DNA of 64,000 nt from Aliagarivorans taiwanensis DSM 22990 (GCF_000429505.1 NZ_AUBZ01000003.1:62001-126000); one strand, 5' to 3'; shown: positions 19,099 through 28,238, counted from the stretch's first letter. Program-made: numbers and translations. Notes: generated by a model from the sequence alone, not told the origin.

Positions 19099-19124
19099 AA
19101 AAAAAGGGCCGAAGCCCTTTTTTT
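19099..19124. terminator. Bidirectional rho-independent terminator
   Basis: AAAGGGC, loop CGAA and GCCCTTT form a perfect stem (19103-19120) with an A run on the left and a T run on the right. It works for the rightward yggS-to-VF530 run and for the leftward trmB transcript. Confidence 0.9.
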
Positions 19125-19142
19125 AGTCACGCCGCAATCGAT

Positions 19143-19856
19143 TTATACTTTTTCGAACATCAGATCCCACACACCATGGCCTAAGCGGTGGCCACGGTTT
19201 TCGAATTTGGTCAGTGGGCGGAAGTCCGGGCGCGGTACGTAGTCGCCAGCTTCAGACTGGTTGCGGTAACCCGGCGCGGCCGACATCACTTCCAGCATAT
19301 GCTCGGCATAGTTCTCCCAGTCAGTAGCCATGTGGAACACGCCACCGACTTTGAGCTTGGCGCGGATCTGCTGCACAAACTCAGGTTGCACGATACGGCG
19401 CTTATGGTGGCGCTTCTTGTGCCACGGGTCTGGGAAGAATAGCTGTACGGTATCCAGTGAGTTATCGGCGATGCTGTCGGCCAGCACTTCTACCGCGTCG
19501 TGCTCAAACACCCGCAGGTTGGTAATGCCGCGCTCTGCCGCATCGGCCAAACAGGCGCCTACGCCGGGACGGTGCACCTCGATACCGATAAAGTTGACCT
19601 CAGGGTTGCGCTCCGCCATCTCCAGCAAGGACGCGCCCATTCCGAAGCCAATCTCCAGCACGGTTTTCGCTTCGCGACCAAACACCTCAGCAAGATCGAA
19701 GTTCTCACTTTGATGATCCAAGCCCATGTTTTGCCACTGTTGGCTTAGGGCCTGTTCCTGGCGCTTGGTTAGACGTCCCTCACGCTTAACAAAGCTGCGG
19801 ATCCGACGCATAACTTTGCCTTCAGGTAACTCAATCTTGTTGGTGTCGTCGCTCAT
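19143..19856 (-). CDS. trmB: tRNA (guanine-N7-)-methyltransferase TrmB
   Basis: Makes m7G46 in the tRNA variable loop with S-adenosylmethionine. The start at 19856 ([14 protein letters not shown]) gives 237 residues, the usual size; an in-frame ATG 66 bases upstream is rejected. Visible motifs: [17 protein letters not shown]-binding [12 protein letters not shown] near residue 68, [16 protein letters not shown], and the diagnostic [19 protein letters not shown] near 140-158, followed by [15 protein letters not shown] at the end. In related genomes trmB usually neighbours mutY-yggX. Here fadL and an AsnC-type gene stand between them. Confidence 0.96.
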   Translation of the reverse strand: MSDDTNKIELPEGKVMRRIRSFVKREGRLTKRQEQALSQQWQNMGLDHQSENFDLAEVFGREAKTVLEIGFGMGASLLEMAERNPEVNFIGIEVHRPGVGACLADAAERGITNLRVFEHDAVEVLADSIADNSLDTVQLFFPDPWHKKRHHKRRIVQPEFVQQIRAKLKVGGVFHMATDWENYAEHMLEVMSAAPGYRNQSEAGDYVPRPDFRPLTKFENRGHRLGHGVWDLMFEKV

Positions 19857-20197
19857 GATGCTCTCATTGGTACTGAACAGAAAAATACGCGCAAAATTGC
19901 GCCAAGGGCAGGCATTATCCAAACTTCCCCTGTTTTAGCAAGTTCACAGCTCAATTTCCCGTGACTTCGCCGCTACCTGGGCCCAGACAAGCGCTTACTC
20001 GCTAATGATAGAGCAATATTTATCATCGTCTTTTTTCTCCCCTTCCTGCCGATTTTTACAGCAAATATTGCGCTTCACGTCGCATAAAAACCTCCGACCA
20101 CTTATAAAAACAGCGTGGTCGGATATGTGGATTGGAGTAAGCACTCTAGAATCGCGGCCAATTCAATCGTAATAATAATGACATAGTCGAGTAGTCC
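19857..20197. other. Intergenic region between divergent trmB and fadL
   Basis: 341 bases without a convincing gene. The right half holds the fadL control region: an AT-rich block at about 20045-20110 and the FadR-like inverted repeat listed separately. The left half contains the trmB leader; no other structure is seen. Confidence 0.6.
20093..20129. promoter_or_regulatory. FadR-like operator before fadL
   Basis: TCCGACCAC (20093-20101) and GTGGTCGGA (20115-20123) form a perfect 9-bp inverted repeat 75-105 bases before the fadL start. The right arm extended to 20113-20129 matches the remembered E. coli FadR consensus (AGCTGGTCCGAYNTGTT) at 12 of 17 positions, including the TGGTC core. FadR is the established repressor of fadL. 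The TTATAAAA between the arms could be a -10 element. Confidence 0.6.
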
Positions 20198-21451
20198 ATG
20201 AAGCATACCAGCAAGACTCTGATTGCACTTGCCATCGCTGCTGCCACCAGCCAAGCCCACGCAGCAGGATTCCAACTTAACAGCCAGTCAGCCACCGGTA
20301 TCGGTCGCGCCTTCGCAGGTGATGCAGTGATTGCCGACAACGCCTCAGTGCTGTCACGTAACCCAGCGGCGATGGCGATGTTTGATCGTCCTGAGCTATC
20401 TGTTGGCGCAGCAATCGCGGACGTCAAAATCAAAGTTTCGGATGCGGTTTACCATGGTTTGATAGATAGTAACCTTGGCTCCATTGATGATGCAGGTTCA
20501 ACGAAAGTCATTCCAAACATCTATTACATTCACCCCATCAATAACAAATGGGCAGTTGGTGTTGCAGCGTTTTCTAACTTCGGTACGGGTACTGATACTT
20601 CTGGCTTGAACTCAGCTAATTCTCCAGGTTTCCAAAATCAATTCCTAGGAAACACCGAGCTAACAACCATCAACTTCAATGCGAGTGTCTCTTACCGTAT
20701 CAATGAGCAACTAAGCTTGGGCGCAGGCATAGACATTATTCATGGCGCAGGTGAAATTCATCGCGGGGAAGCTATCCCTACAACGGGCTCACTACTTGAC
20801 GTTGATGCAGATGGAATTGGTATTGGCGGTATCGTAGGCGCAACCTACGAACTGAACAAAGATCACCGCTTTGGTTTGAGCTACCGCTTCAGCCCAACCG
20901 TGAACGCATCCGGTGATGTTAAGAAGTTTGGCGCAGCGGGGCTAGATGAAATTGATGTTCCTGTGCCTGATATCTTCCAAATCGCTGGTTACCACAAGGT
21001 AGCAAGTCAGGTTGCTCTTCACTACACGGCTCAGTGGACCGGTTGGAGTGAATTCGACCGAATTTCTTCAAATGGTGGTGAAGAGATCAAGGTATACAAT
21101 TGGGATGATTCTTGGTTGTTCTCGGTTGGCGCAACATACTACTTGAACCCTCAATGGGAACTTCGTGTCGGTTACATGCATGACCAAGGCGTAGTTGGCG
21201 GCAACTCAGAGCCTTCAATCTCGATTCCTGACTCAGACCGTAACTGGTACACCGCAGGTGCAAGCTGGCACTTTAGCAAAAACTCTACCGTTGACTTTGG
21301 CCTAGCAGTCGTTCGCGGTAAAGATGTAAACGTCGTTGAGCAAGGCGCTACTGTTGACCTTGGTGGTGGCCCAGTTAGCACTGGTGCACTGAGTGCAACA
21401 ACTAACTCTAACGCGATCTACTACTCTCTTCAGTACAACTACCGTTTCTAA
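20198..21451 (+). CDS. fadL: Outer-membrane long-chain fatty acid transporter (FadL/OmpP1/TodX family)
   Basis: A 14-strand outer-membrane barrel for uptake of long-chain fatty acids or other hydrophobic compounds. The 417-residue protein has a signal peptide ending ATSQAHA and mature N-terminus AGFQLNSQSATGIGRAFAGDAVIADNASVLSRNPAAM, the family hatch-domain pattern including the NPA motif. It ends in a barrel strand with terminal Phe (LQYNYRF). Codon use is visibly more AT-rich than in the neighbours. That may reflect high expression or later acquisition. The FadR-like operator upstream supports fatty acid transport. Confidence 0.92.
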   Translation: MKHTSKTLIALAIAAATSQAHAAGFQLNSQSATGIGRAFAGDAVIADNASVLSRNPAAMAMFDRPELSVGAAIADVKIKVSDAVYHGLIDSNLGSIDDAGSTKVIPNIYYIHPINNKWAVGVAAFSNFGTGTDTSGLNSANSPGFQNQFLGNTELTTINFNASVSYRINEQLSLGAGIDIIHGAGEIHRGEAIPTTGSLLDVDADGIGIGGIVGATYELNKDHRFGLSYRFSPTVNASGDVKKFGAAGLDEIDVPVPDIFQIAGYHKVASQVALHYTAQWTGWSEFDRISSNGGEEIKVYNWDDSWLFSVGATYYLNPQWELRVGYMHDQGVVGGNSEPSISIPDSDRNWYTAGASWHFSKNSTVDFGLAVVRGKDVNVVEQGATVDLGGGPVSTGALSATTNSNAIYYSLQYNYRF

Positions 21452-21470
21452 AGAGCTGATCTAGTGCTAA

Positions 21471-21496
21471 AACGGAGGCTTTCGCCTCCGTTTTTT
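21471..21496 (+). terminator. Rho-independent terminator of fadL
   Basis: ACGGAGGC, loop TTTC, GCCTCCGT, then a T run; 20 bases after the fadL stop. Confidence 0.93.
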
Positions 21497-21587
21497 GTAT
21501 CTGCCGCTCCTGCATCAACTTGAATTTTCTGCAGCCTCACCACATCATAGAAAACTACTCTCTCAATCAAGCAATAGTGAGCAAGCC

Positions 21588-22049
21588 ATGCTCGATAGCA
21601 AAGATAAGCTGATACTGGACTTGCTCCAGCGCGACGCCAGTATGCCGCTCAACGACATTGCCGAGCGGGTTGGCCTGTCCTCTACCCCCTGTTGGCGGCG
21701 GATCCAAAGGCTTGAGCAGCAAGGCTTTATTCAGGCACGGGTAGCGCTACTTGATCGCGCCAAGCTCAACCTTGGGGTGACCGTGTTTGTTAGCGTGCGC
21801 ACCGCCCAGCATAACCAGCAGTGGCTGGCCCAATTCAAGAAGGCGATTGCCGATATCCCGGAGATTATCGAGGCGCACCGTATGAGTGGTAGCATCGACT
21901 ACCTGCTGCAGGTGGTGGTGCCGAGCATTGATGACTATGATCGGGTCTACCAAGACTTGATCGAGAAGCTGCCGTTCAATGACATCAGCTCCGCCTTCTC
22001 CATGGAAGTGATGAAAAGCACCACCTCGCTTCCGACCCATTACCTGTAA
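21588..22049 (+). CDS. Lrp/AsnC family transcriptional regulator
   Basis: 153 residues from the ATG at 21588. An N-terminal winged helix-turn-helix (KLILDLLQRDASMPLNDIAERVGLSSTPCWRRIQRLEQQGFI, residues 6-47) is followed by the AsnC ligand-binding domain with HRMSGSIDYLLQVVVPSIDDYDRV near residues 101-124. The ligand is unknown; such proteins respond to amino acids. It lies between fadL and mutY on the same strand. The stop codon is the first part of a 14-base tandem repeat array. Confidence 0.9.
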   Translation: MLDSKDKLILDLLQRDASMPLNDIAERVGLSSTPCWRRIQRLEQQGFIQARVALLDRAKLNLGVTVFVSVRTAQHNQQWLAQFKKAIADIPEIIEAHRMSGSIDYLLQVVVPSIDDYDRVYQDLIEKLPFNDISSAFSMEVMKSTTSLPTHYL

Positions 22050-22112
22050 GCAAAGGCCTGTAAATCAAAGCCTGTAAGCAAAAGTCTATAATCCAAAGCC
22101 TGTAAGCCAAAG
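22043..22112. repeat. Five-copy 14-base tandem repeat over the AsnC-type gene stop codon
   Basis: Five consecutive 14-base units with consensus CCTGTAAGCAAAG plus one base: 22043-22056, 22057-22070, 22071-22084, 22085-22098 (most diverged, TCTATAATCCAAAG) and 22099-22112. The first unit encodes the last residue and stop of the regulator. The array ends 26 bases before the mutY start. Confidence 0.92.
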
Positions 22113-22138
22113 CGACCAGCTCAACGTATTCACCAGCT

Positions 22139-23197
22139 ATGACAACAATACCCTTTTCCCAACGCGTGCTCGCTTGGTTCGAGCAGCACGGCCGCAAGGA
22201 CCTGCCTTGGCAGCAAAACAAGACGCCCTACACCGTATGGCTGTCTGAGATTATGCTGCAGCAAACCCAGGTGGCCACGGTAATCCCCTACTTCGAGCGC
22301 TTTATCCAGCGCTTCCCCAATGTGCAGGCTCTGGCCGAAGCGGAGCAAGACGAGGTACTGCACCTGTGGACTGGGCTGGGTTACTACGCCCGCGCCCGCA
22401 ACCTACACAAGGCCGCTCAGCAGGTGGTCGAGCTGCATCAAGGCGCGTTTCCGCAAACGCTAGAACAGCTTAACGCCCTGCCCGGTATTGGCCGCTCCAC
22501 CGCCGCTGCGATTTTGTCACTCTCGATGGGGCAACGTGCCGCCATCCTCGATGGCAACGTAAAGCGGGTACTGGCCCGCCACCAAGCTATCGCAGGCTGG
22601 CCGGGTAAGAAGCCGGTCGAAAACCAGCTGTGGGCGTTGGCCGAATCGCTAACCCCAGAGCAAGATTGCGCCAGCTACACCCAGGCGATGATGGACCTAG
22701 GTGCCACCCTGTGTACCCGCAGCAAGCCCGCCTGTGAGCGCTGCCCGGTGAATCAAGACTGTATGGCGTATAAAGAGGGCAACCCCAGTGCCTACCCCGG
22801 CAAAAAGCCCAAGAAGGCCCTGCCAGTGAAATCGACCACCATGTTGCTGGTAAGTTTTGAGGGTAAGGTATGGCTGCAGCGTCGTCCTCCGCAGGGCTTA
22901 TGGGGCGGTCTGTACTGCTTTCCCGAGATCGGCACAGAACAGTTGGCGCAAGATTGGCTGGCCAAGCACCAGCTAGAGTGGGAGGGGATCTATGAGCTGT
23001 CTGAACTGCGCCATACCTTCAGCCATTTTCATCTGGATATCCAGCCGCTGTTGATCGAGCTTGCCGAACAGCCCGCGCTGGCGGTGATGGAACAAGACCA
23101 GCATCTTTGGTATAACTTGGCCAATCCCGACGAAGTCGGTTTGGCGGCAGTCACCAAGACCCTGCTCAAACAGCTTCATCAATCACGCGACATTTAG
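22139..23197 (+). CDS. mutY: Adenine DNA glycosylase MutY
   Basis: Removes adenine mispaired with 8-oxoguanine. The 352-residue protein shows catalytic Glu37 in [11 protein letters not shown], the helix-hairpin-helix [13 protein letters not shown] near 114-126, catalytic Asp138 in [13 protein letters not shown], and the four cluster cysteines at 192, 199, 202 and 208 (C-x6-C-x2-C-x5-C). A C-terminal NUDIX-like 8-oxoG recognition domain starts near residue 235. It forms an operon with yggX nine bases downstream, a conserved pairing. Confidence 0.96.
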   Translation: MTTIPFSQRVLAWFEQHGRKDLPWQQNKTPYTVWLSEIMLQQTQVATVIPYFERFIQRFPNVQALAEAEQDEVLHLWTGLGYYARARNLHKAAQQVVELHQGAFPQTLEQLNALPGIGRSTAAAILSLSMGQRAAILDGNVKRVLARHQAIAGWPGKKPVENQLWALAESLTPEQDCASYTQAMMDLGATLCTRSKPACERCPVNQDCMAYKEGNPSAYPGKKPKKALPVKSTTMLLVSFEGKVWLQRRPPQGLWGGLYCFPEIGTEQLAQDWLAKHQLEWEGIYELSELRHTFSHFHLDIQPLLIELAEQPALAVMEQDQHLWYNLANPDEVGLAAVTKTLLKQLHQSRDI

Positions 23198-23206
23198 AAG
23201 GTTACC

Positions 23207-23479
23207 ATGGCTCGAATCGTATACTGTCAGCGCCTGAAAAAAGAGGCCGAAGGCTTGGACTTCCAACTTATCCCCGGAGACTTGGGCAAGCGGGTGTTTG
23301 ATAACATCTCCAAAGAGGCTTGGGGCGAGTGGCAGAAGAAGCAAACCATGCTGATCAACGAGAAAAAGCTCAACCTGATGAATCAGCCCGACCGTGAACT
23401 GCTGCAAGACGAAATGGTGAAATACCTATTCGAAGACGGCGATGTCGAGATCGAGGGCTACACCCCGCCCAGCGAGTAA
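23207..23479 (+). CDS. yggX: YggX family oxidative-damage protection / Fe(II)-trafficking protein
   Basis: 90 residues, full family length. The start [19 protein letters not shown] carries the single conserved Cys7; [36 protein letters not shown] follows. YggX limits damage to iron-sulfur clusters and fits with the repair enzyme MutY in the same operon, which itself holds a 4Fe-4S cluster. Confidence 0.95.
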   Translation: MARIVYCQRLKKEAEGLDFQLIPGDLGKRVFDNISKEAWGEWQKKQTMLINEKKLNLMNQPDRELLQDEMVKYLFEDGDVEIEGYTPPSE

Positions 23480-23500
23480 GCGGGTATTAGCGCATTCGAT

Positions 23501-23527
23501 AAGCCAAGCATTTCGCTTGGCTTTTTT
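23501..23527 (+). terminator. Rho-independent terminator of mutY-yggX
   Basis: AAGCCAAGC, loop ATTTC, GCTTGGCTT and a T run, about 22 bases after the yggX stop. Confidence 0.93.
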
Positions 23528-23634
23528 GATTGCCAAGGCCACACGAACATCCCGCATCTACCACTAAAGGCTAGTAGTTTCATTGGCCTACGCGGGCTAG
23601 CTTTAGGCTTCTAACCTCGCACAAGGAAAGTGAC

Positions 23635-24522
23635 TTGCTGGTTGAAATTCTACAGATCATGGTGCCCATTGTGGCTGTTGTCGCCATCGGGCTGCTCTAC
23701 GGGCGCCGCCACAAGCCTGATATCAGCGCCGCCAACCATATGAACACCGCCATCTTTGCTCCAGCGCTGATCTTCTCGGTGCTGGCCAGCACCGACAGTG
23801 CGATTCAGAACTACCTTAACATTACCTTGGCGGGTGGCTTTGTGGTCCTTGGCTCGGGCTTGGTGCTGCTGCCCTTGGTATGGCTGCTCAAGATTGATTT
23901 ACGCAGCTTCCTACCGCCAATGATGTTCAATAACGCCGGCAACTTGGGCCTTCCCTTGCTGGTGCTGGCCTTCGGTGAGCAAGCCATGCCCTTGGCGGTA
24001 TGCCTGCTGATTATCGAGATGCTGCTGCACTTTACCGTAGGCATCGTGCTGCTAACCGGCCGCTTCGATCTCAAGCAGATCCTCACCATGCCGATTATCC
24101 AAGCGACCATCCTCGGGGTAGCATGGAGCACCATGGGGTGGTCGTTGCCAGAGGTAGTGGCCATCCCACTGGAGATGTTGGGACAGATCTCGATTCCACT
24201 GATGCTGTTTACCTTAGGGGTTCGGCTAACCGAGGTGGATTTGAGCGATTGGAAGCTTGGGGTACTGGGTGCGATAGCCTGCCCACTTAGCGGCATCGTG
24301 TGCGCGCTACCGATGCTGTGGCTACTACCACTGTCTCCGCTGGAGCAGGCCTGTTTGCTGCTGTTTGCTAGCCTGCCCCCGGCGGTTTTGAACTTTATTG
24401 TGGCAGAGCAGTATCAAGTGGCTCCCAAGCGGGTGGCGTCTATCGTGTTGATCGGTAACTTGGGAAGCCTGCTAGTGATGCCGCTTATGCTATTTTTTGT
24501 GTGGATAGCTAATGGCTCGTGA
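23635..24522 (+). CDS. AEC family transporter (auxin efflux carrier type)
   Basis: A 295-residue membrane protein with about ten helices in two inverted halves. Family marks are MNTAIFAPALIFSVLA near residue 36, NAGNLGLPLLVLAFGEQAMPLAV near 100-122, and the C-terminal FASLPPAVLNFIVAEQY segment. The start is most likely the TTG at 23635, preceded by AAGGAA; no ATG gives the full first helix. The substrate is unknown (AEC members carry organic acids or auxin-like compounds). It is convergent with def, only seven bases between stops. Confidence 0.85.
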   Translation: MLVEILQIMVPIVAVVAIGLLYGRRHKPDISAANHMNTAIFAPALIFSVLASTDSAIQNYLNITLAGGFVVLGSGLVLLPLVWLLKIDLRSFLPPMMFNNAGNLGLPLLVLAFGEQAMPLAVCLLIIEMLLHFTVGIVLLTGRFDLKQILTMPIIQATILGVAWSTMGWSLPEVVAIPLEMLGQISIPLMLFTLGVRLTEVDLSDWKLGVLGAIACPLSGIVCALPMLWLLPLSPLEQACLLLFASLPPAVLNFIVAEQYQVAPKRVASIVLIGNLGSLLVMPLMLFFVWIANGS

Positions 24523-24529
24523 GCAAGCC

Positions 24530-25072
24530 TTAATCCAGCAGGCCTACGTCCAATAAACCTTGTTCTGCCAGCTCAAAGTAGCGACGCTCATCGATAAGCT
24601 GCTCAGGCGAGCTGACCCGCTCTGTGATGCAGATGCCATCAAGGTGATCCAGCTCGTGCTGAATCACCCGTGCGACAAAGCCACTGAACTGGTGCTCAAT
24701 ACGCTCTCCATGGCGATCGCAATAGCTCACATCAATGGTCTCGGCACGAGCAATACGCCCCCGTTTTCCCGGCACACTGAGGCAGCCTTCCCAGCCCCAC
24801 AGCATGGCCTCGCTGGCGTGGAGAATCTGCGGATTGAGCATCTCGGTTATCGGCATAGTAGGCGCGTCGGGGTAGCGGGAGTTGGGTCCGCTGGCCACAA
24901 TCACTATCCGTAGCGGCAAACCGATTTGTGGTGCCGCGATGCCCACCCCATCGGCGTCAAGCATTAGTGTATTGAGTTCACTAAGGGCGTCCTGAGCAGT
25001 GTTATCCAGTGGAAACGCCACAGCTACTGCGACTTGTTTAAGGCGCGGGTCCGGCACACTAAGGATGCTCAT
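24530..25072 (-). CDS. def: Peptide deformylase (likely a second copy)
   Basis: Removes the formyl group from nascent N-terminal methionine. The three catalytic motifs are intact in 180 residues: GVGIAAPQIG near 42-51, EGCLS near 94-98 (metal Cys) and HELDH near 138-142 (two metal His). The principal def gene in gammaproteobacteria sits with fmt and the start of this block does not, so this is probably a paralogue. It overlaps the upstream membrane-protein gene by four bases (ATGA), which implies coupled translation. Confidence 0.9.
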   Translation of the reverse strand: MSILSVPDPRLKQVAVAVAFPLDNTAQDALSELNTLMLDADGVGIAAPQIGLPLRIVIVASGPNSRYPDAPTMPITEMLNPQILHASEAMLWGWEGCLSVPGKRGRIARAETIDVSYCDRHGERIEHQFSGFVARVIQHELDHLDGICITERVSSPEQLIDERRYFELAEQGLLDVGLLD

Positions 25073-25743
25073 GCAGCCTCCTCCACCATTGCACTGTAGC
25101 AGCGGTAGGCGAACACCAAGGGGTAGACTTCAAGCAGTGTGCCCGCCGCGCGATTGAGGTAGAACCAAATGGATGCAGCCTGACTGGTCAGCAGATGTTG
25201 GTGAATCAGCCAGAATGGCAGCATCACCAAGGCCATCATCACGATCACCGCCTTAAGCAACATGCCTGCATAGGGAGCGGTTTGCTTCCAACTAAGCTGG
25301 ATAGCGCGCCACGCAGGAAGACGCAACAAGGTGCAATTGAGGCTGGCGAACATTAAGCGGCTGGCAATCACTAAACCGGGCAGGATAAAAAAGCCAAGAC
25401 CTAACAGAGTCATCGCCAGCGTGAAGGCCACCACCAAGGTTAGCTGGGGCCAGACCTTAAGGCCGGCCCGCAAACAAGTCCCCACCGACCACGGCTCGCC
25501 AAGCAGCTGGGCGCGGATATACAGTACCACTGCGGCAATATAGATTGGCTCCAGCCCAATCCCCACTAGGGTAAGCAGCAGGTAATTATCTTGGCTAAGC
25601 TTTCCATCCTCGCCTAAAAAGCCGTTCTGCAGCGCGATAAAGGGCAGCGCAATCGGCAGAATAATACAAGCGATCGCTTTTAGGTGGCGTAGGTAAAACC
25701 GCCAACTCTCACTTAACAACTCACTCAAACTGCCGCGATACAT
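25069..25743 (-). CDS. YciC-like multi-pass membrane protein
   Basis: A 224-residue hydrophobic protein with about five or six membrane segments and no catalytic motif. The layout resembles the UPF0259/YciC membrane family: it opens LSELLSESWRFYLRHLKAIACIILPIALP, an internal GLGFFILPGLVIASRLMFA follows, and then the RAIQLSWKQTAPYAG segment. The stop is fused by a four-base overlap to def. Function unknown. Confidence 0.7.
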   Translation of the reverse strand: MYRGSLSELLSESWRFYLRHLKAIACIILPIALPFIALQNGFLGEDGKLSQDNYLLLTLVGIGLEPIYIAAVVLYIRAQLLGEPWSVGTCLRAGLKVWPQLTLVVAFTLAMTLLGLGFFILPGLVIASRLMFASLNCTLLRLPAWRAIQLSWKQTAPYAGMLLKAVIVMMALVMLPFWLIHQHLLTSQAASIWFYLNRAAGTLLEVYPLVFAYRCYSAMVEEAA

Positions 25744-25793
25744 CCGCTTTACTCTCCTCCCTAACGAACTCTTACCATCTTTGGCGACCGACT

Positions 25794-26483
25794 TTAGCCT
25801 AGAACCTGTGTTAGCAGCTCATTGAGCGAGCCGACAGAAACTACATCGGCAGGAGACTGGTGCCCTTTACGGTTCAACCACACGCTATCCCAACCCGCCT
25901 GTTTGGCAGCGCGCGCATCCTTCTCTAGATTGTCCCCCACGTAGAGGCAATCTTTAGCTTCAAGGCCTAAGCGTTCAGCAGCTTGGTGAAAAATCTCAGG
26001 TTTGGGCTTAGCCACCCCGGCCGCCTCCGCGGTCAAGGTGAAGGCCATAAATGGCTCCAATTGGCAGGCTGCCACCTTGCGCAGCTGCATGGTATCTGGG
26101 CCATTGGAGACTAGCGCCAACACATAGCCGCGTTGCTGCAGCTCGCTTAAACACGGCAGGGCATCACCAAACAGCCCCTCAGCACAGGCGGCCACATAGG
26201 CCTGCATAAAGTATTCAAAGGCTTGTTCGGATTGCTGATCGCTCAGCTCAGGACTGGCCAAGGCGTGGCGGATACGCGCCTGACGCATCTGCGCGGCGCT
26301 TAGCTGGCCATCGAGAAAATCGGGGTAGTAGCGGCTGAGCGCTTCCTGCCAATGCTGACCAGCCTCAGCGGCACGCGCCGGGGCATAGTGTTCAAATAGG
26401 GCTTGTACACCCAAGCGGGTGGCTTGGGCATCATCTAATAGGGTGTCATCAAGGTCGAACACCACGGCTTGGTATGCTGGCAT
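25794..26483 (-). CDS. HAD superfamily (subfamily IA) phosphatase
   Basis: 229 residues with the four HAD motifs: VVFDLDDTLLDD at 7-18 (Asp nucleophile and Asp+2), LVSNGPD near 122 (motif II), VAKPKPEIF near 156 (Lys) and YVGDNLEKDARAA near 178 (acidic pair). The helical cap is of the C1 type, and the pattern is nearest to YjjG-like nucleotidases, but the substrate cannot be fixed from sequence. It is transcribed alone between the YciC-like gene and the MATE gene. Confidence 0.85.
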   Translation of the reverse strand: MPAYQAVVFDLDDTLLDDAQATRLGVQALFEHYAPARAAEAGQHWQEALSRYYPDFLDGQLSAAQMRQARIRHALASPELSDQQSEQAFEYFMQAYVAACAEGLFGDALPCLSELQQRGYVLALVSNGPDTMQLRKVAACQLEPFMAFTLTAEAAGVAKPKPEIFHQAAERLGLEAKDCLYVGDNLEKDARAAKQAGWDSVWLNRKGHQSPADVVSVGSLNELLTQVLG

Positions 26484-26567
26484 GCTGCATCACGGTCAAA
26501 TTCAGATGGGTCCATGTTGAGCTACAGCATTAAAGGCTGTCAACCCTATTTAGGTTACCGTTTTTCG

Positions 26568-28091
26568 CTAAGCTCTGCGGTTATCCGCAGCCAGTTCCTC
26601 TAGCTTATCGGGCCCATCGCTATCGTCGTGATCGGCGCACATATAGCTGCGGCTGGAGCAGAACGGGGTAAGCGGAATAGCCGGCTCCAACACCGTCTCT
26701 TCCTCACCTTCAGCCTCACTGACTGTCGCGCTATCAGCTTGCACTTGCTCAAGCGACTCTTGCTCATGGCTGCGCTGGATCTGCTGCACCCGGCGAAACG
26801 CCAATATGCTTCCCAACACGCCAAACACCACCGCGCCCAATGCTTGTCCGGCTAACACCCCTTCAGCTCCCATCCATTGCGAACCGATAAATACAAACGG
26901 AATGGTGCCAATGGTTGCCTTGGAGAAGTTAAGCATGGTCGACATCGCCGGGTAGCCAAGGTTGTTAAAGGCAGCATTGGCGATAAACAGCGCCCCGTTA
27001 AACAAGAAGCTAAAGCTTATCCAGGTACAGAAGAAGGCCACCAATGAGGCCGCATCGCCATCAAGGCCAAACGCGCCGATCAGCCAAGGCTGCGCCAACC
27101 ACATCACCAGCGATATCAGCAGCACATAGGCGCTGGCAAAGCCCAATGAATACCTGAGCGTCTGTTGCAAGCGCGAGAACAGATGCGCGCCATAGTTTTG
27201 CCCGATAATCGGCCCCACCGCGCCTGATAGCGAGAACACCATACCAAAGGCCACCGGGATCATCCGCCCAACCACTGCCCAGCCCGCTACATAGGAGTCG
27301 CCATACTGGGCGATGGCCGCCGTCACATAGGCATTACCAATGGGGGTGGCGACATTGGTCATCATCGCCGGACCGGCAACATTAAAGATCCGCTTAAGAT
27401 CTTCAAGCCACAGGTTGAAACGAAACGTGGTGAGCAGCTGATGCCGATACACCACCGCCCCCAGCGCAACGCCAGCCACGGTAAATCGCGCAACCACCGA
27501 GGCTAAGGCCGCACCGGTCAGCCCCCAGTCGAACACAAAGATAAATAAGGGGTCGAGCAGAGCATTCACGCCACCGCCCAACAGAGTTGACCACATCGCG
27601 CGCCGGGCGTCCCCCACCGAGCGCAGCGCGGCACCGGCGCTCATGGCAATGCCTAGCACCGGCAGTGAGGGCAACATAATCCGCAGGTAATGGGTGGCGA
27701 GTTCTAAGGTCCGGTTTTCGGCGCCCAACCACTCGAGCAGATCTGGCGCCAGCCACCACACCACCGCCGAGATGGCGCTGCTAATCATAAAGCCGGTGAC
27801 TAACACATTGATCGCCAGGCGTTTGGCCTGCTCACGATCACGCTCGCCAATCGCCTTGGATACCAACGCGCTCATCGCTATCGACAAACCAATGCCTACC
27901 GAGGTAGTGAAAAAGGCCACGGTACCAGCATAGCCCACAGCGGCCGCCAACTCCGACTCACCCAGCAAGCTGATAAAGTAAAGGTCAGCCAGGTCCACCA
28001 AGAACAGCGCGGTTAGACCAATCGCGTTGGTTGCTGACATAACGAAGATATGCGGGAAGATGGCTCCCTTGGTAAATTTTGCCTGGGGCAT
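26568..28091 (-). CDS. MATE family cation-coupled efflux pump
   Basis: 507 residues with 12 predicted helices in two six-helix bundles, each opening with the MATE pattern (first bundle LVDLADLYFISLLGESELAAAVGYAG; second bundle starting near residue 245). NYGAHLFSR near residue 300 is the usual inter-bundle signature GQNYGA. An unusual acidic hydrophilic tail of about 65 residues with Glu/Asp-rich stretches follows the last helix. The substrate is unknown; family members export cationic drugs or natural compounds. Confidence 0.88.
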   Translation of the reverse strand: MPQAKFTKGAIFPHIFVMSATNAIGLTALFLVDLADLYFISLLGESELAAAVGYAGTVAFFTTSVGIGLSIAMSALVSKAIGERDREQAKRLAINVLVTGFMISSAISAVVWWLAPDLLEWLGAENRTLELATHYLRIMLPSLPVLGIAMSAGAALRSVGDARRAMWSTLLGGGVNALLDPLFIFVFDWGLTGAALASVVARFTVAGVALGAVVYRHQLLTTFRFNLWLEDLKRIFNVAGPAMMTNVATPIGNAYVTAAIAQYGDSYVAGWAVVGRMIPVAFGMVFSLSGAVGPIIGQNYGAHLFSRLQQTLRYSLGFASAYVLLISLVMWLAQPWLIGAFGLDGDAASLVAFFCTWISFSFLFNGALFIANAAFNNLGYPAMSTMLNFSKATIGTIPFVFIGSQWMGAEGVLAGQALGAVVFGVLGSILAFRRVQQIQRSHEQESLEQVQADSATVSEAEGEEETVLEPAIPLTPFCSSRSYMCADHDDSDGPDKLEELAADNRRA

Positions 28092-28238
28092 GGCTCGACT
28101 AGCGTTTGCAAAAAACTAAAGTGTAGTCCAACCCAAACACGGGCTAACTACAAATGTTTCGGTGACTTTTTTTCAATTAAACAGGAAAAACAAAAATTTA
28201 CTGTCAATACTATTACTGAATTTAACGCAAGGACGGTT

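Noticed and set aside
23811-24296. 161-codon open frame antisense to the AEC transporter
   Set aside because: The transporter frame has family motifs; the antisense frame is low in structure and Ser/Arg-rich.
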